From Thermoguttaceae bacterium (lineage in GTDB: Bacteria; Planctomycetota; Planctomycetia; Pirellulales; Thermoguttaceae), in the NCBI GenBank assembly GCA_017441605.1, contig JAFRXD010000052.1:1-64000 (forward strand): a stretch of DNA of 64,000 nt, in the 5' to 3' direction. Below the pieces are notes generated by a model. It saw only the letters and a program-made list of their open reading frames with translations, was not told the origin of the DNA and made no database searches. How positions within the stretch are numbered: position 1 is the stretch's first letter; each line of letters opens with the position of its first letter. Positions 51,698 to 60,421 of this stretch are shown piece after piece. Made by a program: the position numbers and the translations under genes.

Positions 51698-52289
51698 TGC
51701 CGTCGATTCCCAATTCTCGATCGTTTTCCGGGGACTCGTCGTCGAGTTTTACGTCGCCGATATACTTTGGTTCCTTGGGCTCAGGGCTCTCCTCGCCCGA
51801 GCGCCCCGTCTCGACGTCGCGACGATGGCGACTATGCCGCGAACTCGAACGATCGCTTCCGTCCGAACGACTCCGATGACGATGGCGATGAGAGGAGGGC
51901 TTCGAGTCGCTCGAATAACGCGACTTGGCGCGCGCTCTGTCGCGCTGGATTAGTTTCGATCTTCTCGATTCCGTCGCGCCTTCCGCCTCGATCCGTTGAC
52001 AAATCCAAAAATCGACAAATGCGGCGATCGCGAACGCAAGGTAAGCGAGTACCGTTATATCCAAGTTGACGAACAACTTGTAACAAACGCCGAACAAAAA
52101 GCCGAGGAAAACGAACAGCAAGAACAAAGCGCTTTTGCCCTCGGTAACGCCGGTTTTTTTCGTCTTCTTAATCGAAAAGAACCAACCGAAAGCAAAACAA
52201 ACGCCCATAAGAACCTGGAGCCAACTCAATTGATGAATTGTACTCCAAAAGTACGACCAATTGAAGTCGCTAATCGTCATAGGCGGCAT
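51684..52289 (-). CDS. Three-span SemiSWEET/PQ-loop-like membrane protein with a basic Ser/Arg/His tail
   Basis: A 201-residue protein (start at 52289 has GGAAAGG upstream). Three spans lie at about 22-40, 53-71 and 78-97. The linker after span 1, 'SIKKTKKTGVTEGKSALF', resembles the 'K-T-K-x-V-E-G-K-S' segment of PQ-loop/SemiSWEET-type triple-helix bundles; the usual Pro-Gln pair is not present. SemiSWEETs dimerise to form sugar uniporters. Residues 101-201 are hydrophilic, first Arg/Ser/His-rich ('SSHRHRHRSRSDGSDRSSSRHSRHRR') then acidic. It is embedded in the microcompartment operon, so sugar or aldehyde movement is a reasonable guess. The family assignment is from memory and uncertain. Confidence 0.6.
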   Translation of the reverse strand: MPPMTISDFNWSYFWSTIHQLSWLQVLMGVCFAFGWFFSIKKTKKTGVTEGKSALFLLFVFLGFLFGVCYKLFVNLDITVLAYLAFAIAAFVDFWICQRIEAEGATESRRSKLIQRDRARAKSRYSSDSKPSSHRHRHRSRSDGSDRSSSRHSRHRRDVETGRSGEESPEPKEPKYIGDVKLDDESPENDRELGIDGNEPR

Positions 52290-52425
52290 GCGCGTTTACC
52301 TTTCCGGGAACGAACAACGTCTTGTTCGCGCGTTCGGCGTAAAATCCCCGAGGCGTCGTTTCCAACGCCCCGCGAAAAGGCGGTCGGACGAGAGCGCTCT
52401 TATCGCCTCGTCCAACGAATTGACA

Positions 52426-53880
52426 TTATCTGCCAAGGATGTGAAGGCTCTCGACCATCGCGCAACGTCGACTTCGCGTAAAGGTCAAGGGGCGAGTGAT
52501 TCCCTCGCCGGTGGGACCCGCGATCGAGTAGGATCCGTATCCCTCGCCTCCGCCGCCGTTTCCAGCGGTGCTCGGCCCGTTCTTAACAAAAATGGTCGTA
52601 TTAAGCAGTTTGCCCATTTTTGTCATATTAACCACGTTATTGGAGTGGATCATCGCGGTGTGATGGAATCCGTGCTCCATTTCGTAGGCGCGTTGAATAG
52701 CTTCGTCGACGTCTTTGCAACGGACGAAGGGAAGGAACGGCATCATCTGCTCGACCGGAACGAACGGGTTTTCGTATTCCGTCTCGCCAAAGAGCATCTC
52801 GACGTCGGAGGAAACGCTCTTGCCGATTCCGGCGGCCAACACGGAGGCGTCTTTTCCGAGGAATTCGCGACTTGGCGCGTCGTGCCGCGCGTCGCCCTCG
52901 CCGACCTTGACGATCCCTTTTTGGGTCATCGCGCTCGTTTCGACGGCGTTCAAACGCACCGCCCCGGCACGCTCCATCGCGTCCATCATCTTATCGAAGA
53001 CGGACTCCACGACGAAAACTTCTTTTTCCGCCAAGCAAAGGAGGTTGTTGTCGTACGCGCCGCCCAAGATAATGGAGCGCGCGGCCCGATCCAAATCGGC
53101 GGTTTCGTCGACGACAACGGGGGGATTGCCCGGTCCCGCGACGATCGCGCGCTTGGTTTGCGACATAGCGGCTCGAGCGACGCCGGCTCCGCCCGTCACG
53201 ACGAGAAGATTAATATTCTTGTGCTTAAAGATAACGTCCGCTGTTTCGAGGGTCGGATTGACCATCGCGCACATGAGATTGTCGATCCCGTACTCCGCGT
53301 AAATTGCTTGATTGAAGCGTTTCACGCCTTCGACGGCGACTTTTTTCCCGCTCGGGTGCGGATTGAAAACGACCGTGTTTCCGGCGGCGATCATATTGAT
53401 CGAATTATTGGCGATCGTCGGGAGGGAATGAGTGACCGGGGTAACGGCGCCAATGACGCCGAAGGGCGCGTGCTCGATCACCGTCAGACCATAGTCGCCG
53501 CTAAACACTTCCGCCGACAAGGCCTCGACGCCCTGGGCGTTGTACCCGACGTTGAGAAGTTTGTCGATTTTGTGCTCGAGCCGCCCGATCTTCGTCTCTT
53601 CCATCTCCATCGTTCCAAGCTCGACGCTTTGCTCGATGCAGATGCGGCGGATTTCGTCGATCATCTTCTTGCGCTCGGCGATTTTACGATGCGACAGCTG
53701 ATCGTAGGCGATATTCGCGGCCTCGACCGCCTCGTTCGGATCTTCAAAAAGTCCGTATCGACCGGCGTAGCTCTTCGGGGCTCCGCCGCCAATCGCGCTC
53801 GCGCTCGACGCGGAACCGCCCAAACGAGATAAGACTTCTTGTAAAACGCTGCGAACCAGCGCTTCGTTGACTTCCGCCAT
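52426..53880 (-). CDS. CoA-acylating aldehyde dehydrogenase of the microcompartment (PduP-like)
   Basis: A 484-residue protein from ATG 53880 with AGGAGCG upstream. The N-terminal helix 'NEALVRSVLQEVLSRL' (5-20) is a textbook encapsulation peptide, followed by a Gly/Ser/Ala linker to about residue 37. The dehydrogenase core has 'GVIGAVTPVTHSLPT' (141-155), 'INMIAAGNTVVFNPHPSG', 'VVTGGAGVARAAM' (nucleotide loop) and the catalytic Cys282 in 'YDNNLLCLAEKEV'. It oxidises lactaldehyde or propionaldehyde with NAD+ and CoA to the acyl-CoA inside the shell. PduL then makes acyl phosphate and AckA yields ATP. Confidence 0.95.
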   Translation of the reverse strand: MAEVNEALVRSVLQEVLSRLGGSASSASAIGGGAPKSYAGRYGLFEDPNEAVEAANIAYDQLSHRKIAERKKMIDEIRRICIEQSVELGTMEMEETKIGRLEHKIDKLLNVGYNAQGVEALSAEVFSGDYGLTVIEHAPFGVIGAVTPVTHSLPTIANNSINMIAAGNTVVFNPHPSGKKVAVEGVKRFNQAIYAEYGIDNLMCAMVNPTLETADVIFKHKNINLLVVTGGAGVARAAMSQTKRAIVAGPGNPPVVVDETADLDRAARSIILGGAYDNNLLCLAEKEVFVVESVFDKMMDAMERAGAVRLNAVETSAMTQKGIVKVGEGDARHDAPSREFLGKDASVLAAGIGKSVSSDVEMLFGETEYENPFVPVEQMMPFLPFVRCKDVDEAIQRAYEMEHGFHHTAMIHSNNVVNMTKMGKLLNTTIFVKNGPSTAGNGGGGEGYGSYSIAGPTGEGITRPLTFTRSRRCAMVESLHILGR

Positions 53881-54056
53881 TTTAGAATCGCTCCTATGGT
53901 AAAAAGAACGAACCGACGCGCGCCGCTTGGAAAAACGCTCTTCTCTTCGTCGCGCCGCTTCGCGCTCCATCGAGCGACGCCAACGTTTTTCCTCTCGACG
54001 ATTCATCGATTGTTCTCGCTAATACGCTCTATTCTCCGAGATCTATTCCGACGCGC

Positions 54057-54362
54057 CTATTCCAGAGGCAATGGAACGCGCTGAAAAGTGGCCGAATCGA
54101 CGACGCCAATAATCGCGCAATCGACGGGAAGCTGCTTCGTCTCGGGAGTCATTCTGGCGCTCGACCCCTGAACCACCAAGACAAACTGCCCTTCCCCAGC
54201 CCCCACAATGTCGACGGCGACGAGCGAACGGTTGGTCGAAATCAGTTTGTCTCTGGTCTTTGGGTCGACGACATAAGGCTCGATCATCATCAACTTCGAA
54301 CCTCGCATCGACTCCGTCTTTTGCGTGGCCACGACGGAACCGAGAATTTTTCCGATAAACAT
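54057..54362 (-). CDS. BMC-P (EutN/CcmL family) shell vertex protein
   Basis: A 101-residue protein with GAGGAAG before its ATG. 'MFIGKILGSVVATQKTESMRGSKLMMIEPYVVD' and 'SLVAVDIVGAGEGQFVLVVQGSSARMT' are near-canonical EutN/CcmL sequence, ending 'DCAIIGVVDSATFQRV'. Of the three BMC-P proteins in the operon this one looks most like the CcmL/EutN reference and is a likely main vertex protein. It sits between ackA and the aldehyde dehydrogenase gene. Confidence 0.96.
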   Translation of the reverse strand: MFIGKILGSVVATQKTESMRGSKLMMIEPYVVDPKTRDKLISTNRSLVAVDIVGAGEGQFVLVVQGSSARMTPETKQLPVDCAIIGVVDSATFQRVPLPLE

Positions 54363-54410
54363 CGGATCTTCCTCTACAAGCGAATCGGATCTCTTCGACG
54401 CTCGCGAAAT

Positions 54411-55613
54411 TTAGTTCGCGCGAGCGCCCTTCTTTTCCAACAACTCTTTCGTCTGTCGCGCGACGATAATCTCTTCGTTCGTGGGAAGCACCCATATTTG
54501 AACGCGGCTTTCGGGCGCGCTAATCTTCGCCTCGACTCCCAGCGCTTTCGCGTTGGCGTCTTTGTCGAGAACGAGCCCGAGCTCTTCGAGTCCGTCGAGA
54601 ATCATTTCGCGAACGTCTTGACGGAATTCGCCGATACCGCCCGCGAACGACACGACGTCGGCTCCGCCGAGCTCCACTAAAGACGCGCCGAGATAGCGCC
54701 TAACGTCGCCGACGAACACATCGAGCGCGAGCCGCGCGCGATCGTCGCCCGCGTCTCGTTTCTCGGCGATATCGCGAACGTCGCCCCCCACCCCGCTCAC
54801 GCCGAGCAAACCGCTCTTGGTCGCGAGCGTCCGAAGCAGCTCGTCTAGTGAGACGTTCAACTTCTTCATTAGGTAGGAGCACCAGAACGGATCGAAGTCG
54901 CCGCAACGATTATTGTTCATCAATCCGGTTTGCGGACTTCCACCCATACTCGAGCAACGGCTCCAACCGTCCGCGATCGCGCAAACGGAACTCGACCCGC
55001 CGAGATGGCAGCTTACGATGCGCTTGTCCTCGCCAAAGATCTCGCGACATCGCGTCGCGATGTATCGATGGCTCGCTCCGTGAAAACCGTAGCGTCGAAC
55101 GCCGTATTGAAGCGCCCATTCGTAAGGAACGCCGTAATAACGGTTTCGGTCGGGAATGCGCTCGTGGAAACCGGTTTCGAAGGCGGCGACGAGGGGCACG
55201 TCGGGCAATTCGTCTTTCAACGTTCGCATCGCGCGAACGTAAGGCGGATTGTGGGCGGGCAAAACGGCGTTGAACTCTTCCATCGCCGCGAGAAGCTCGT
55301 CGGTTACCGGCTGAACGTCGGTAAAACCTTTCGCAAAAACGGCTTTAAACCCAATGCCCGCGATTTCGTCGACGCTTTTAACGCAACCCGTCTCGGGATC
55401 GGTCAACTGACGAAAACACTCGCGAACGGCCGCCCCGTGATTCGGGGCGTAGGCGTTCTCCTCTTTTTTGAATTCGCCGATCGTTATTTGACAAGGACTC
55501 GATTCTTCGCCTATGCGCTCGACGCGACCTCGAGCCAGCAATTTCTCGTCGTCCATATCGTACAAGCTGTACTTAAAGCTTGTCGATCCCAAATTCGCCA
55601 CTAATATTTTCAT
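54411..55613 (-). CDS. ackA: Acetate/propionate kinase of the microcompartment operon
   Basis: A 400-residue protein of normal AckA length. It converts acyl phosphate and ADP to acid and ATP. The ASKHA fold is shown by 'MKILVANLGSTSFKYSLYD', 'AAFETGFHERIPDRNRYYGVPYEW', 'YGFHGASHRYIATRC', 'RIVSCHLGGSSSVCAIADG' and 'VVSFAGGIGEF'. The active-site segment reads 'GGSPQTGLMNNNRCGDFDP', where housekeeping AckA has 'TPLEGLVMGTRSGDIDP'; Arg and Asp are kept. This suggests adaptation to a larger acyl group such as lactyl or propionyl phosphate. It lies between BMC-H and BMC-P genes. No encapsulation helix is visible, so it probably acts outside the shell. Confidence 0.94.
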   Translation of the reverse strand: MKILVANLGSTSFKYSLYDMDDEKLLARGRVERIGEESSPCQITIGEFKKEENAYAPNHGAAVRECFRQLTDPETGCVKSVDEIAGIGFKAVFAKGFTDVQPVTDELLAAMEEFNAVLPAHNPPYVRAMRTLKDELPDVPLVAAFETGFHERIPDRNRYYGVPYEWALQYGVRRYGFHGASHRYIATRCREIFGEDKRIVSCHLGGSSSVCAIADGWSRCSSMGGSPQTGLMNNNRCGDFDPFWCSYLMKKLNVSLDELLRTLATKSGLLGVSGVGGDVRDIAEKRDAGDDRARLALDVFVGDVRRYLGASLVELGGADVVSFAGGIGEFRQDVREMILDGLEELGLVLDKDANAKALGVEAKISAPESRVQIWVLPTNEEIIVARQTKELLEKKGARAN

Positions 55614-55731
55614 CGTTAACTCTTTGAATTCGACGGAACTCGCGCGATCGCCCCAAAGCGATCCGCTCGCGTCCGTTCAACGGGCGACGGCGCCAATCCG
55701 CGCCCTTCGAACGAAAAAACCAACTCGCACG

Positions 55732-56001
55732 TTAGGCGATAAACGCGTCGATCAGCCCTTCGGAGGGACGCGGAATCACGTGGGCGGCCTTCAATTCGCC
55801 AACCGATTCCGCCGCCGCGGCTCCCGCGTCGACCGCCGCGCGAACGCTTCCCACGTCTCCGCGGACAACGGTCGTCACGAAACCGCCGCCGATCTGAACG
55901 CGTTTCACAACCTCGACGTCCGCGGCTTTCGCCATAGCGTCGGTAGCGTTGACGAGAGCGAGAACGCCTTTCGTTTCAATCAATCCAATCGCGTCGTTCA
56001 T
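55732..56001 (-). CDS. BMC-H shell hexamer protein
   Basis: An 89-residue single BMC-domain protein. '[29 protein letters not shown]' at the N-terminus, the pore-loop region '[25 protein letters not shown]' (near 37-61) and '[18 protein letters not shown]' at the end are canonical. Hexamers tile the shell facets; the pore residues 'GGG' differ from those of the second BMC-H protein, suggesting different permeability. It is encoded just upstream of ackA. Confidence 0.97.
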   Translation of the reverse strand: MNDAIGLIETKGVLALVNATDAMAKAADVEVVKRVQIGGGFVTTVVRGDVGSVRAAVDAGAAAAESVGELKAAHVIPRPSEGLIDAFIA

Positions 56002-56132
56002 TGCGTATTCCCTATATATATATTGTCAGTGTTTGCAAAAATCGTCTATTGTCGCGCCAATCGATCGAGCCGCGAGGAAAAGAATCGCTCAACGCTCGAC
56101 AAATTGAATTTCAAAGTTCGTTTTTAAACGAA

Positions 56133-56435
56133 TCACTTCGCGACGGGAGCTTTTTTGATTTGCGGAAGAACCTTCTCGACGTCGTTGTTCGGACGAGGAA
56201 TCACTTGAACGCCAGTGATTTCGCCAATGCGAGTCGCGGCGGCGACTCCGGCGTCGGTGGCGGCTTTCACGGCGGCGACGTCGCCGGTAACAAAAACGGT
56301 AACGATGCCGCTTCCCGGCTTGTCCCAGCCGAGAAACTCAACGTTCGCGGCCTTCATCATCGCGTCCGTCGCTTCAAAAAGGGTAACGAAGCCTTTTCCT
56401 TCGAGAATTCCCAACGCTTGCATCGGTTTTGCCAT
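56133..56435 (-). CDS. BMC-H shell hexamer protein, second copy
   Basis: A 100-residue protein with '[33 protein letters not shown]', pore region '[26 protein letters not shown]' (near 38-63) and '[19 protein letters not shown]', then a Lys/Ala-rich tail. The 'GSG' pore motif differs from the neighbouring protein's 'GGG'. It is encoded 130 bases upstream of the first copy, with no BMC-T gene anywhere in the locus, as in described PVM compartments. Confidence 0.97.
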   Translation of the reverse strand: MAKPMQALGILEGKGFVTLFEATDAMMKAANVEFLGWDKPGSGIVTVFVTGDVAAVKAATDAGVAAATRIGEITGVQVIPRPNNDVEKVLPQIKKAPVAK

Positions 56436-56535
56436 TATCGTGCTCCAATTGTTGAAAACGGTCGGATCGAAGAACCGCAGTCGCTTCGATCTTTTCCTAT
56501 ATTTTCGATAAACGCGCTCGCGGCGCGCCGATCGT

Positions 56536-57252
56536 CTATTTGATTAACTCTATCTTGGTGGCGCGCTCGAGATCGACGGCGTTTCCTTCGTCGGTGTCCA
56601 AATGCACTTCCAATTTAATATTTTTTCCCACGCGAACCAAAACGTCGTCGAACGTCGTCGAACAAGCGCCCGAGGTAACGCGCAACTTCATCATGTCCTT
56701 GTCTTTGACGCCGTAATACGCCGCCTCTTCGGGAGACATATGGACGTGTCGCGCGGCGCGAATCACGCCCTTTTTCAATTCGACGACGCCGGCCGGGCCC
56801 ACGAGGACGCATCCGGGAGTCCCGTCCAACTTTCCGCTCTCGCGAACGGGCGGGTCGATACCCAGGGAAATCGCGTCGGTAAAAGAAAGCTCGACTTGCG
56901 ATTCTTTGCGCGTCGGTCCCAAAATCCGCACCGAAGGCAACATTCTCTTGCGAGGCCCGATCAACATTACCGTCTCGTTCGCGGCAAAGAACCCGTCTTG
57001 ATACAGATCCTTCATTTTGGTAAGGGTCTTTCCCTTTCCAAAAAGCGTCTCGACGTCGGCGTCGGTCAGATGAATGTGTCGCGCGGAAATACTAACGACC
57101 AATTCCGATTTTTTAGGTTCGACTGGCGACTCGACTTTAGTGTCGGCGAACGCGGCGACCACCGCGTCCGCAACGCCTTTCGCGTTTCCGTCGGATTCTC
57201 GAAGCAACTGCCGAACGATCGCCTCGATCGCCGATCTACTCACATTTCTCAT
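56536..57252 (-). CDS. pduL: Phosphate propanoyltransferase of the microcompartment (PduL)
   Basis: A 238-residue protein from ATG 57252 (AGGAAT upstream). Residues 5-20 ('[16 protein letters not shown]') form an encapsulation peptide. Two PduL barrels follow, each with zinc-binding His motifs: '[20 protein letters not shown]' and '[19 protein letters not shown]'. '[23 protein letters not shown]' and '[18 protein letters not shown]' are further PduL blocks. It converts acyl-CoA and phosphate to acyl phosphate inside the shell, regenerating CoA for the dehydrogenase. First gene of the leftward operon; the promoter lies 90 bases upstream. Confidence 0.96.
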   Translation of the reverse strand: MRNVSRSAIEAIVRQLLRESDGNAKGVADAVVAAFADTKVESPVEPKKSELVVSISARHIHLTDADVETLFGKGKTLTKMKDLYQDGFFAANETVMLIGPRKRMLPSVRILGPTRKESQVELSFTDAISLGIDPPVRESGKLDGTPGCVLVGPAGVVELKKGVIRAARHVHMSPEEAAYYGVKDKDMMKLRVTSGACSTTFDDVLVRVGKNIKLEVHLDTDEGNAVDLERATKIELIK

Positions 57253-57339
57253 TTCGACTGGATTCCTATCTTCTTCGACGACGATAAACTCGCGATTCGC
57301 CAAGGACGGTCGCGACAAAACGACTCGTCGACTTACGCT

Positions 57340-57345
57340 ATTATA
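57340..57345 (-). promoter_or_regulatory. Candidate -10 box of the microcompartment operon
   Basis: A perfect TATAAT on the minus strand about 90 bases before pduL. No good -35 box lies 17 bases upstream, where the sequence is a T/A run, so activation by a regulator is possible. No operator was recognised. Confidence 0.4.
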
Positions 57346-57555
57346 CCCTCGTTTTTTTCCAAAAAAAGAACCGTTGCTAAAATATCGCTCATTTTCTCCA
57401 AATAGGAGCTCGCCCCTCTCGACATAATCGCTCGCGCGCCTTGTTTGAAGCGACAAATACGAAACGATTCTCTTGCGCGAAACGACCGCCGGATTAGAAT
57501 CGAAGTCAAAGAAACCGCTCGTCAAGAACCGTCAACGCGGAGCTCGATAATCGTT

Positions 57556-58554
57556 ATGCGCAAAAAAACGTTTTTATTCATCGCGAAACTTGGGATCGTC
57601 GTCGCGATATTCGCTTATCTCGTCCATCGCGCGACGAAAGGATCGGCTTTTCGCGACCTCGACGCTCGCTCCATCGACTGGCTCTACCTCCTTCTCGGTT
57701 TCGCTTTCAATCTTCTCGCGACCGCGGCGACCCTCGTTCGCTGGCGCGCGCTAGTCGAAGCGCTCGGGTCGAAACTTCCGCTCTCCGAAGCGCTCAGATA
57801 CGGTTTTATCGGATTGCTGTTTAATCTTTCTCCGCTTGGAATCGCCGGAGGGGACGCGGTCAAAGCGGGACTTCTCGTTAAAAATAAACGGGCGCCGCTC
57901 GACAAGGCGCTCGCGGGCGTCGTTATGGATCGAGTCGTCGGTCTCTACGCGATGTTTGTCCTCGGCCTGATCGTCGTTTTCGCGACGGGCTTTTACGCCA
58001 ATCGCTCCCCCGTCGCGCAAATAGCGACGCGCGGTCTCGTCGCGACGACGATCGCGACGTCCGTTTTTCTAGGAATCGCGCTAACTCCTTCGAGCAAAAG
58101 AAACTTGCGATTGACCGTCGCGGCGGCGACGCCGCTAATCGGCGGGGCGCTCAAAAAATTAACGGCGTCGACGTTAATATATAGCGCTCGAAAAACGGTT
58201 CTCTTCGTCTCGTTTCTCGCGACGCTCGCGATTCATTCGTTTTTCGCCGTTTCTTTATATTTTATCGCGCGAGGACTCTACGGCGCGGTTCCCTCCCTCG
58301 TCGATCATCTTTCGATCTACTGCGTTGGAAATCTAGGTTCGATCGTTCCCTTGTCCGCCGGTCCGTTCGAATATCTAGTCGACGAGCTTTATCCTCTTTT
58401 CGCGGTCGTTGGGGGCGAACCGTTCGACTTGGGACGAGGAAGCGTCGTCGGATTCGCCTACCGGATCGCGGCGGCTCTCGTTTCGCTCGTCGGGATGTTC
58501 GCGTATCGCTCTTCGCGTTCCGACGTCAAAGAAGCGTTGAACGGAAACGACTAA
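57556..58554 (+). CDS. Lysylphosphatidylglycerol synthase-type flippase-like membrane protein (UPF0104)
   Basis: A 332-residue protein from ATG 57556. Seven or eight spans are visible: 'LFIAKLGIVVAIFAYLV', 'WLYLLLGFAFNLLATAATLV', 'GFIGLLFNLSPLGIAGGDAVKAGLLV', 'ALAGVVMDRVVGLYAMFVLGLIVVFA', 'FLATLAIHSFFAVSLYFIA' and others. 'NLSPLGIAGGDAVKAGLL' and 'VVMDRVVGL' are the diagnostic segments of the LPG-synthetase transmembrane/AglD family, which move or modify lipids. The catalytic aminoacyl-transfer domain is absent, so a flippase-like role is the better guess. It is the only rightward gene left of the proposed origin back to 47 kb. Confidence 0.87.
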   Translation: MRKKTFLFIAKLGIVVAIFAYLVHRATKGSAFRDLDARSIDWLYLLLGFAFNLLATAATLVRWRALVEALGSKLPLSEALRYGFIGLLFNLSPLGIAGGDAVKAGLLVKNKRAPLDKALAGVVMDRVVGLYAMFVLGLIVVFATGFYANRSPVAQIATRGLVATTIATSVFLGIALTPSSKRNLRLTVAAATPLIGGALKKLTASTLIYSARKTVLFVSFLATLAIHSFFAVSLYFIARGLYGAVPSLVDHLSIYCVGNLGSIVPLSAGPFEYLVDELYPLFAVVGGEPFDLGRGSVVGFAYRIAAALVSLVGMFAYRSSRSDVKEALNGND

Positions 58555-59220
58555 TTCGAGTTCTCTAGGTTCGCGCTTCGAGCCGTCCGCGGCATTTGGC
58601 CGCGTCCTAGATTTCTTCGCGACGTTTATTCAAAGCAAGAAGAAAGCGAACGAATTCCATAATGTTTATAATTTGTCTTTTAATTTAAATCAATTGTTTT
58701 TATTTTAAATTTCTTTTTATTTGATTATTTATTAATTCATAATCAAGAAACAATCAATTTCTATTTTTTACAGATAACAATAAAGCAAAAATTATATTTT
58801 AAACTATGGATTCCTAATTATAACTTACGCAATTAAAAAGGTTGCTTAATCTGTTTTCGCGTTATTAACAAAAATGGAAGCGATACAATAACTATTACTA
58901 TATTATTAATAATAAATATATTTGAAGACTCAAAATTTGGAAATATCTGGCGCTATGTTATTTCATCGCATTGTTATTTCATAGTGTATGATATATCGTC
59001 GTCTGGTTATTGCCGCATTGCGTTACAATTAGAAGAAGGGAAAGAACGAAACGGACGAATGAAAAGATTCGAGCGATTATGCGAATTGATTTAGAAAATA
59101 ATTGCGGTTGTCGATAGTTGAAAAAGGACGCGCGCTATTTTGGAACCGTAGAACGCGGTATAATGAGGCGAGCGAGCCATTCCAATTTGACCTTAATATT
59201 GCCCAAGGAAACACAGAGTC
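58555..59220. other. Candidate replication origin: AT-rich gene-free region upstream of dnaN
   Basis: A 666-base stretch without genes, including about 350 bases (58655-59000) that are strongly AT-rich with A/T runs, in an otherwise GC-rich genome. It adjoins dnaN, and gene direction switches across it. The closest DnaA-box-like word is TTATTAACA at 58862-58870, one mismatch from TTATnCACA; no perfect TTATCCACA was found. Functional proof is lacking. Confidence 0.5.
59159..59164 (+). promoter_or_regulatory. Candidate -10 box of dnaN
   Basis: A perfect TATAAT about 57 bases before the dnaN start; no matching -35 box at the normal distance was found. Confidence 0.4.
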
Positions 59221-60327
59221 ATGAAAGTCATTTGCCGTCGCGATAAATTTGTCCCGCTTTTTACGTTGATCTCGTCGTTCGCCGCGACGCGCGACTCTCG
59301 TCCCGCTTTGCAGAACGTTAAAATGGTGGCGGACGAGAGGAGCGTGGTTCTGACGGCGACCGACGGCGAGTTGGGAGCCAAGGGGGAACTCTCCGTCGAA
59401 GACGGTTTTGTCGTCGAGGCGCCCGGCGAGACGATTCTTCCGGCGAAACTATTGCGCAAGATTCTCGCCGAAACGACGGACGAGGAAATAACGCTCGACG
59501 CGACGGGAACGACGCTCGGAGTTCGCGGGCTTAATTTTCGTTACCAACTCGCCACGATGAGCGCGGTCGATTTTCCCGCGGTGGCTCCGTTCGACGCCGC
59601 CGCGTATCATAAAATCGCCACAAAGTCGTTGTGCGAAATGATTCGGCGAGCCGCGTTCGCCACCGACGTCGAAAATTCGCACTACGCGTTGGGAGGCGTT
59701 TTGTTTAATTTTGCGCCCGACCAGATGACGGCGGTCGCCACGGACGGTCGAAGACTCGCGTATCAGGCGCGCGCGGCGGAAGCGGTCGGCGATCACGCTT
59801 CGGAAAACAAGACCATTTTTCCATTGAGGACGCTCAATTTGCTCGAACGGGCTTCGAGCGACGTCGACGAGGCCCTAATCGCGGTGACCGAGGGGCGCGC
59901 GGTTGCGCGCCTTGGCAACGTCGTTATCTCGACGATTTTGAAAGAGGGTCGCTTTCCTAATTGGCGATCAATTATGCCGAGTAAAGACGGCAAAATTCAC
60001 ATCGATTTTCTCGCCGGGCAGCTCGCGAGCGCCGTTCGCCAAGCCGAAATTGTCGCGACCGAGAAAAAACCGGGCGTTTGGTTGCGTTTTAGCCCTGGAA
60101 AAGCGAGCGTTGCCGCTGCGGGCGAGGAAGTGGGCGAATCGAACGTCGACATTCCCATTTCGTACGAGGGAGAGCCCGCTTCCTTGCGACTCGATCCAAG
60201 ATTTTTAAACGAATTTTTGAGAAACGTCGCGCCGGAAGAGACGGTCTCGTTCTACTTCCAAAGCGATTCCCCCGCGTTGTTTGAAACCAACGACGATTAT
60301 CGTTACGTGGTGATGCCGTTAACTTGA
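59221..60327 (+). CDS. dnaN: DNA polymerase III beta subunit (sliding clamp)
   Basis: A 368-residue protein of normal length, a ring-shaped processivity clamp around DNA. The three-domain pattern is visible: 'MKVICRRDKFVPLFTLISSFAATRDSRPALQNVKMVA', 'ETILPAKLLRKILAETTDEEITLD', 'FRYQLATMSAVDFPAVAPFD', 'RRAAFATDVENSHYALGGVLFNF', 'MTAVATDGRRLAYQ' and the C-terminal 'YRYVVMPLT'. The final 'VMPL' forms part of the pocket that binds polymerase peptides. AAGGAAAC precedes the ATG. dnaN next to an AT-rich spacer is a frequent origin context; dnaA was not found in the window. The terminator follows immediately. Confidence 0.96.
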   Translation: MKVICRRDKFVPLFTLISSFAATRDSRPALQNVKMVADERSVVLTATDGELGAKGELSVEDGFVVEAPGETILPAKLLRKILAETTDEEITLDATGTTLGVRGLNFRYQLATMSAVDFPAVAPFDAAAYHKIATKSLCEMIRRAAFATDVENSHYALGGVLFNFAPDQMTAVATDGRRLAYQARAAEAVGDHASENKTIFPLRTLNLLERASSDVDEALIAVTEGRAVARLGNVVISTILKEGRFPNWRSIMPSKDGKIHIDFLAGQLASAVRQAEIVATEKKPGVWLRFSPGKASVAAAGEEVGESNVDIPISYEGEPASLRLDPRFLNEFLRNVAPEETVSFYFQSDSPALFETNDDYRYVVMPLT

Positions 60328-60351
60328 CCTTTGAGCGCGTCGATTGCGCGA

Positions 60352-60386
60352 CAACGCCGACTGGAACATAGTCGGCGTTTTTTGTA
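60352..60386 (+). terminator. Rho-independent terminator of dnaN
   Basis: AACGCCGAC-tggaacata-GTCGGCGTTTTTTG, 25 bases after the stop codon. Confidence 0.9.
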
Positions 60387-60421
60387 GCCGACCGCCGCCG
60401 GTCGAAGGAGGTTTGCTCAAG

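Noticed and set aside
52261..53832. 523-residue rightward frame over the aldehyde dehydrogenase gene
   Set aside because: The other strand encodes a textbook CoA-acylating dehydrogenase with all motifs; the long antisense frame follows from stop-poor codon use.
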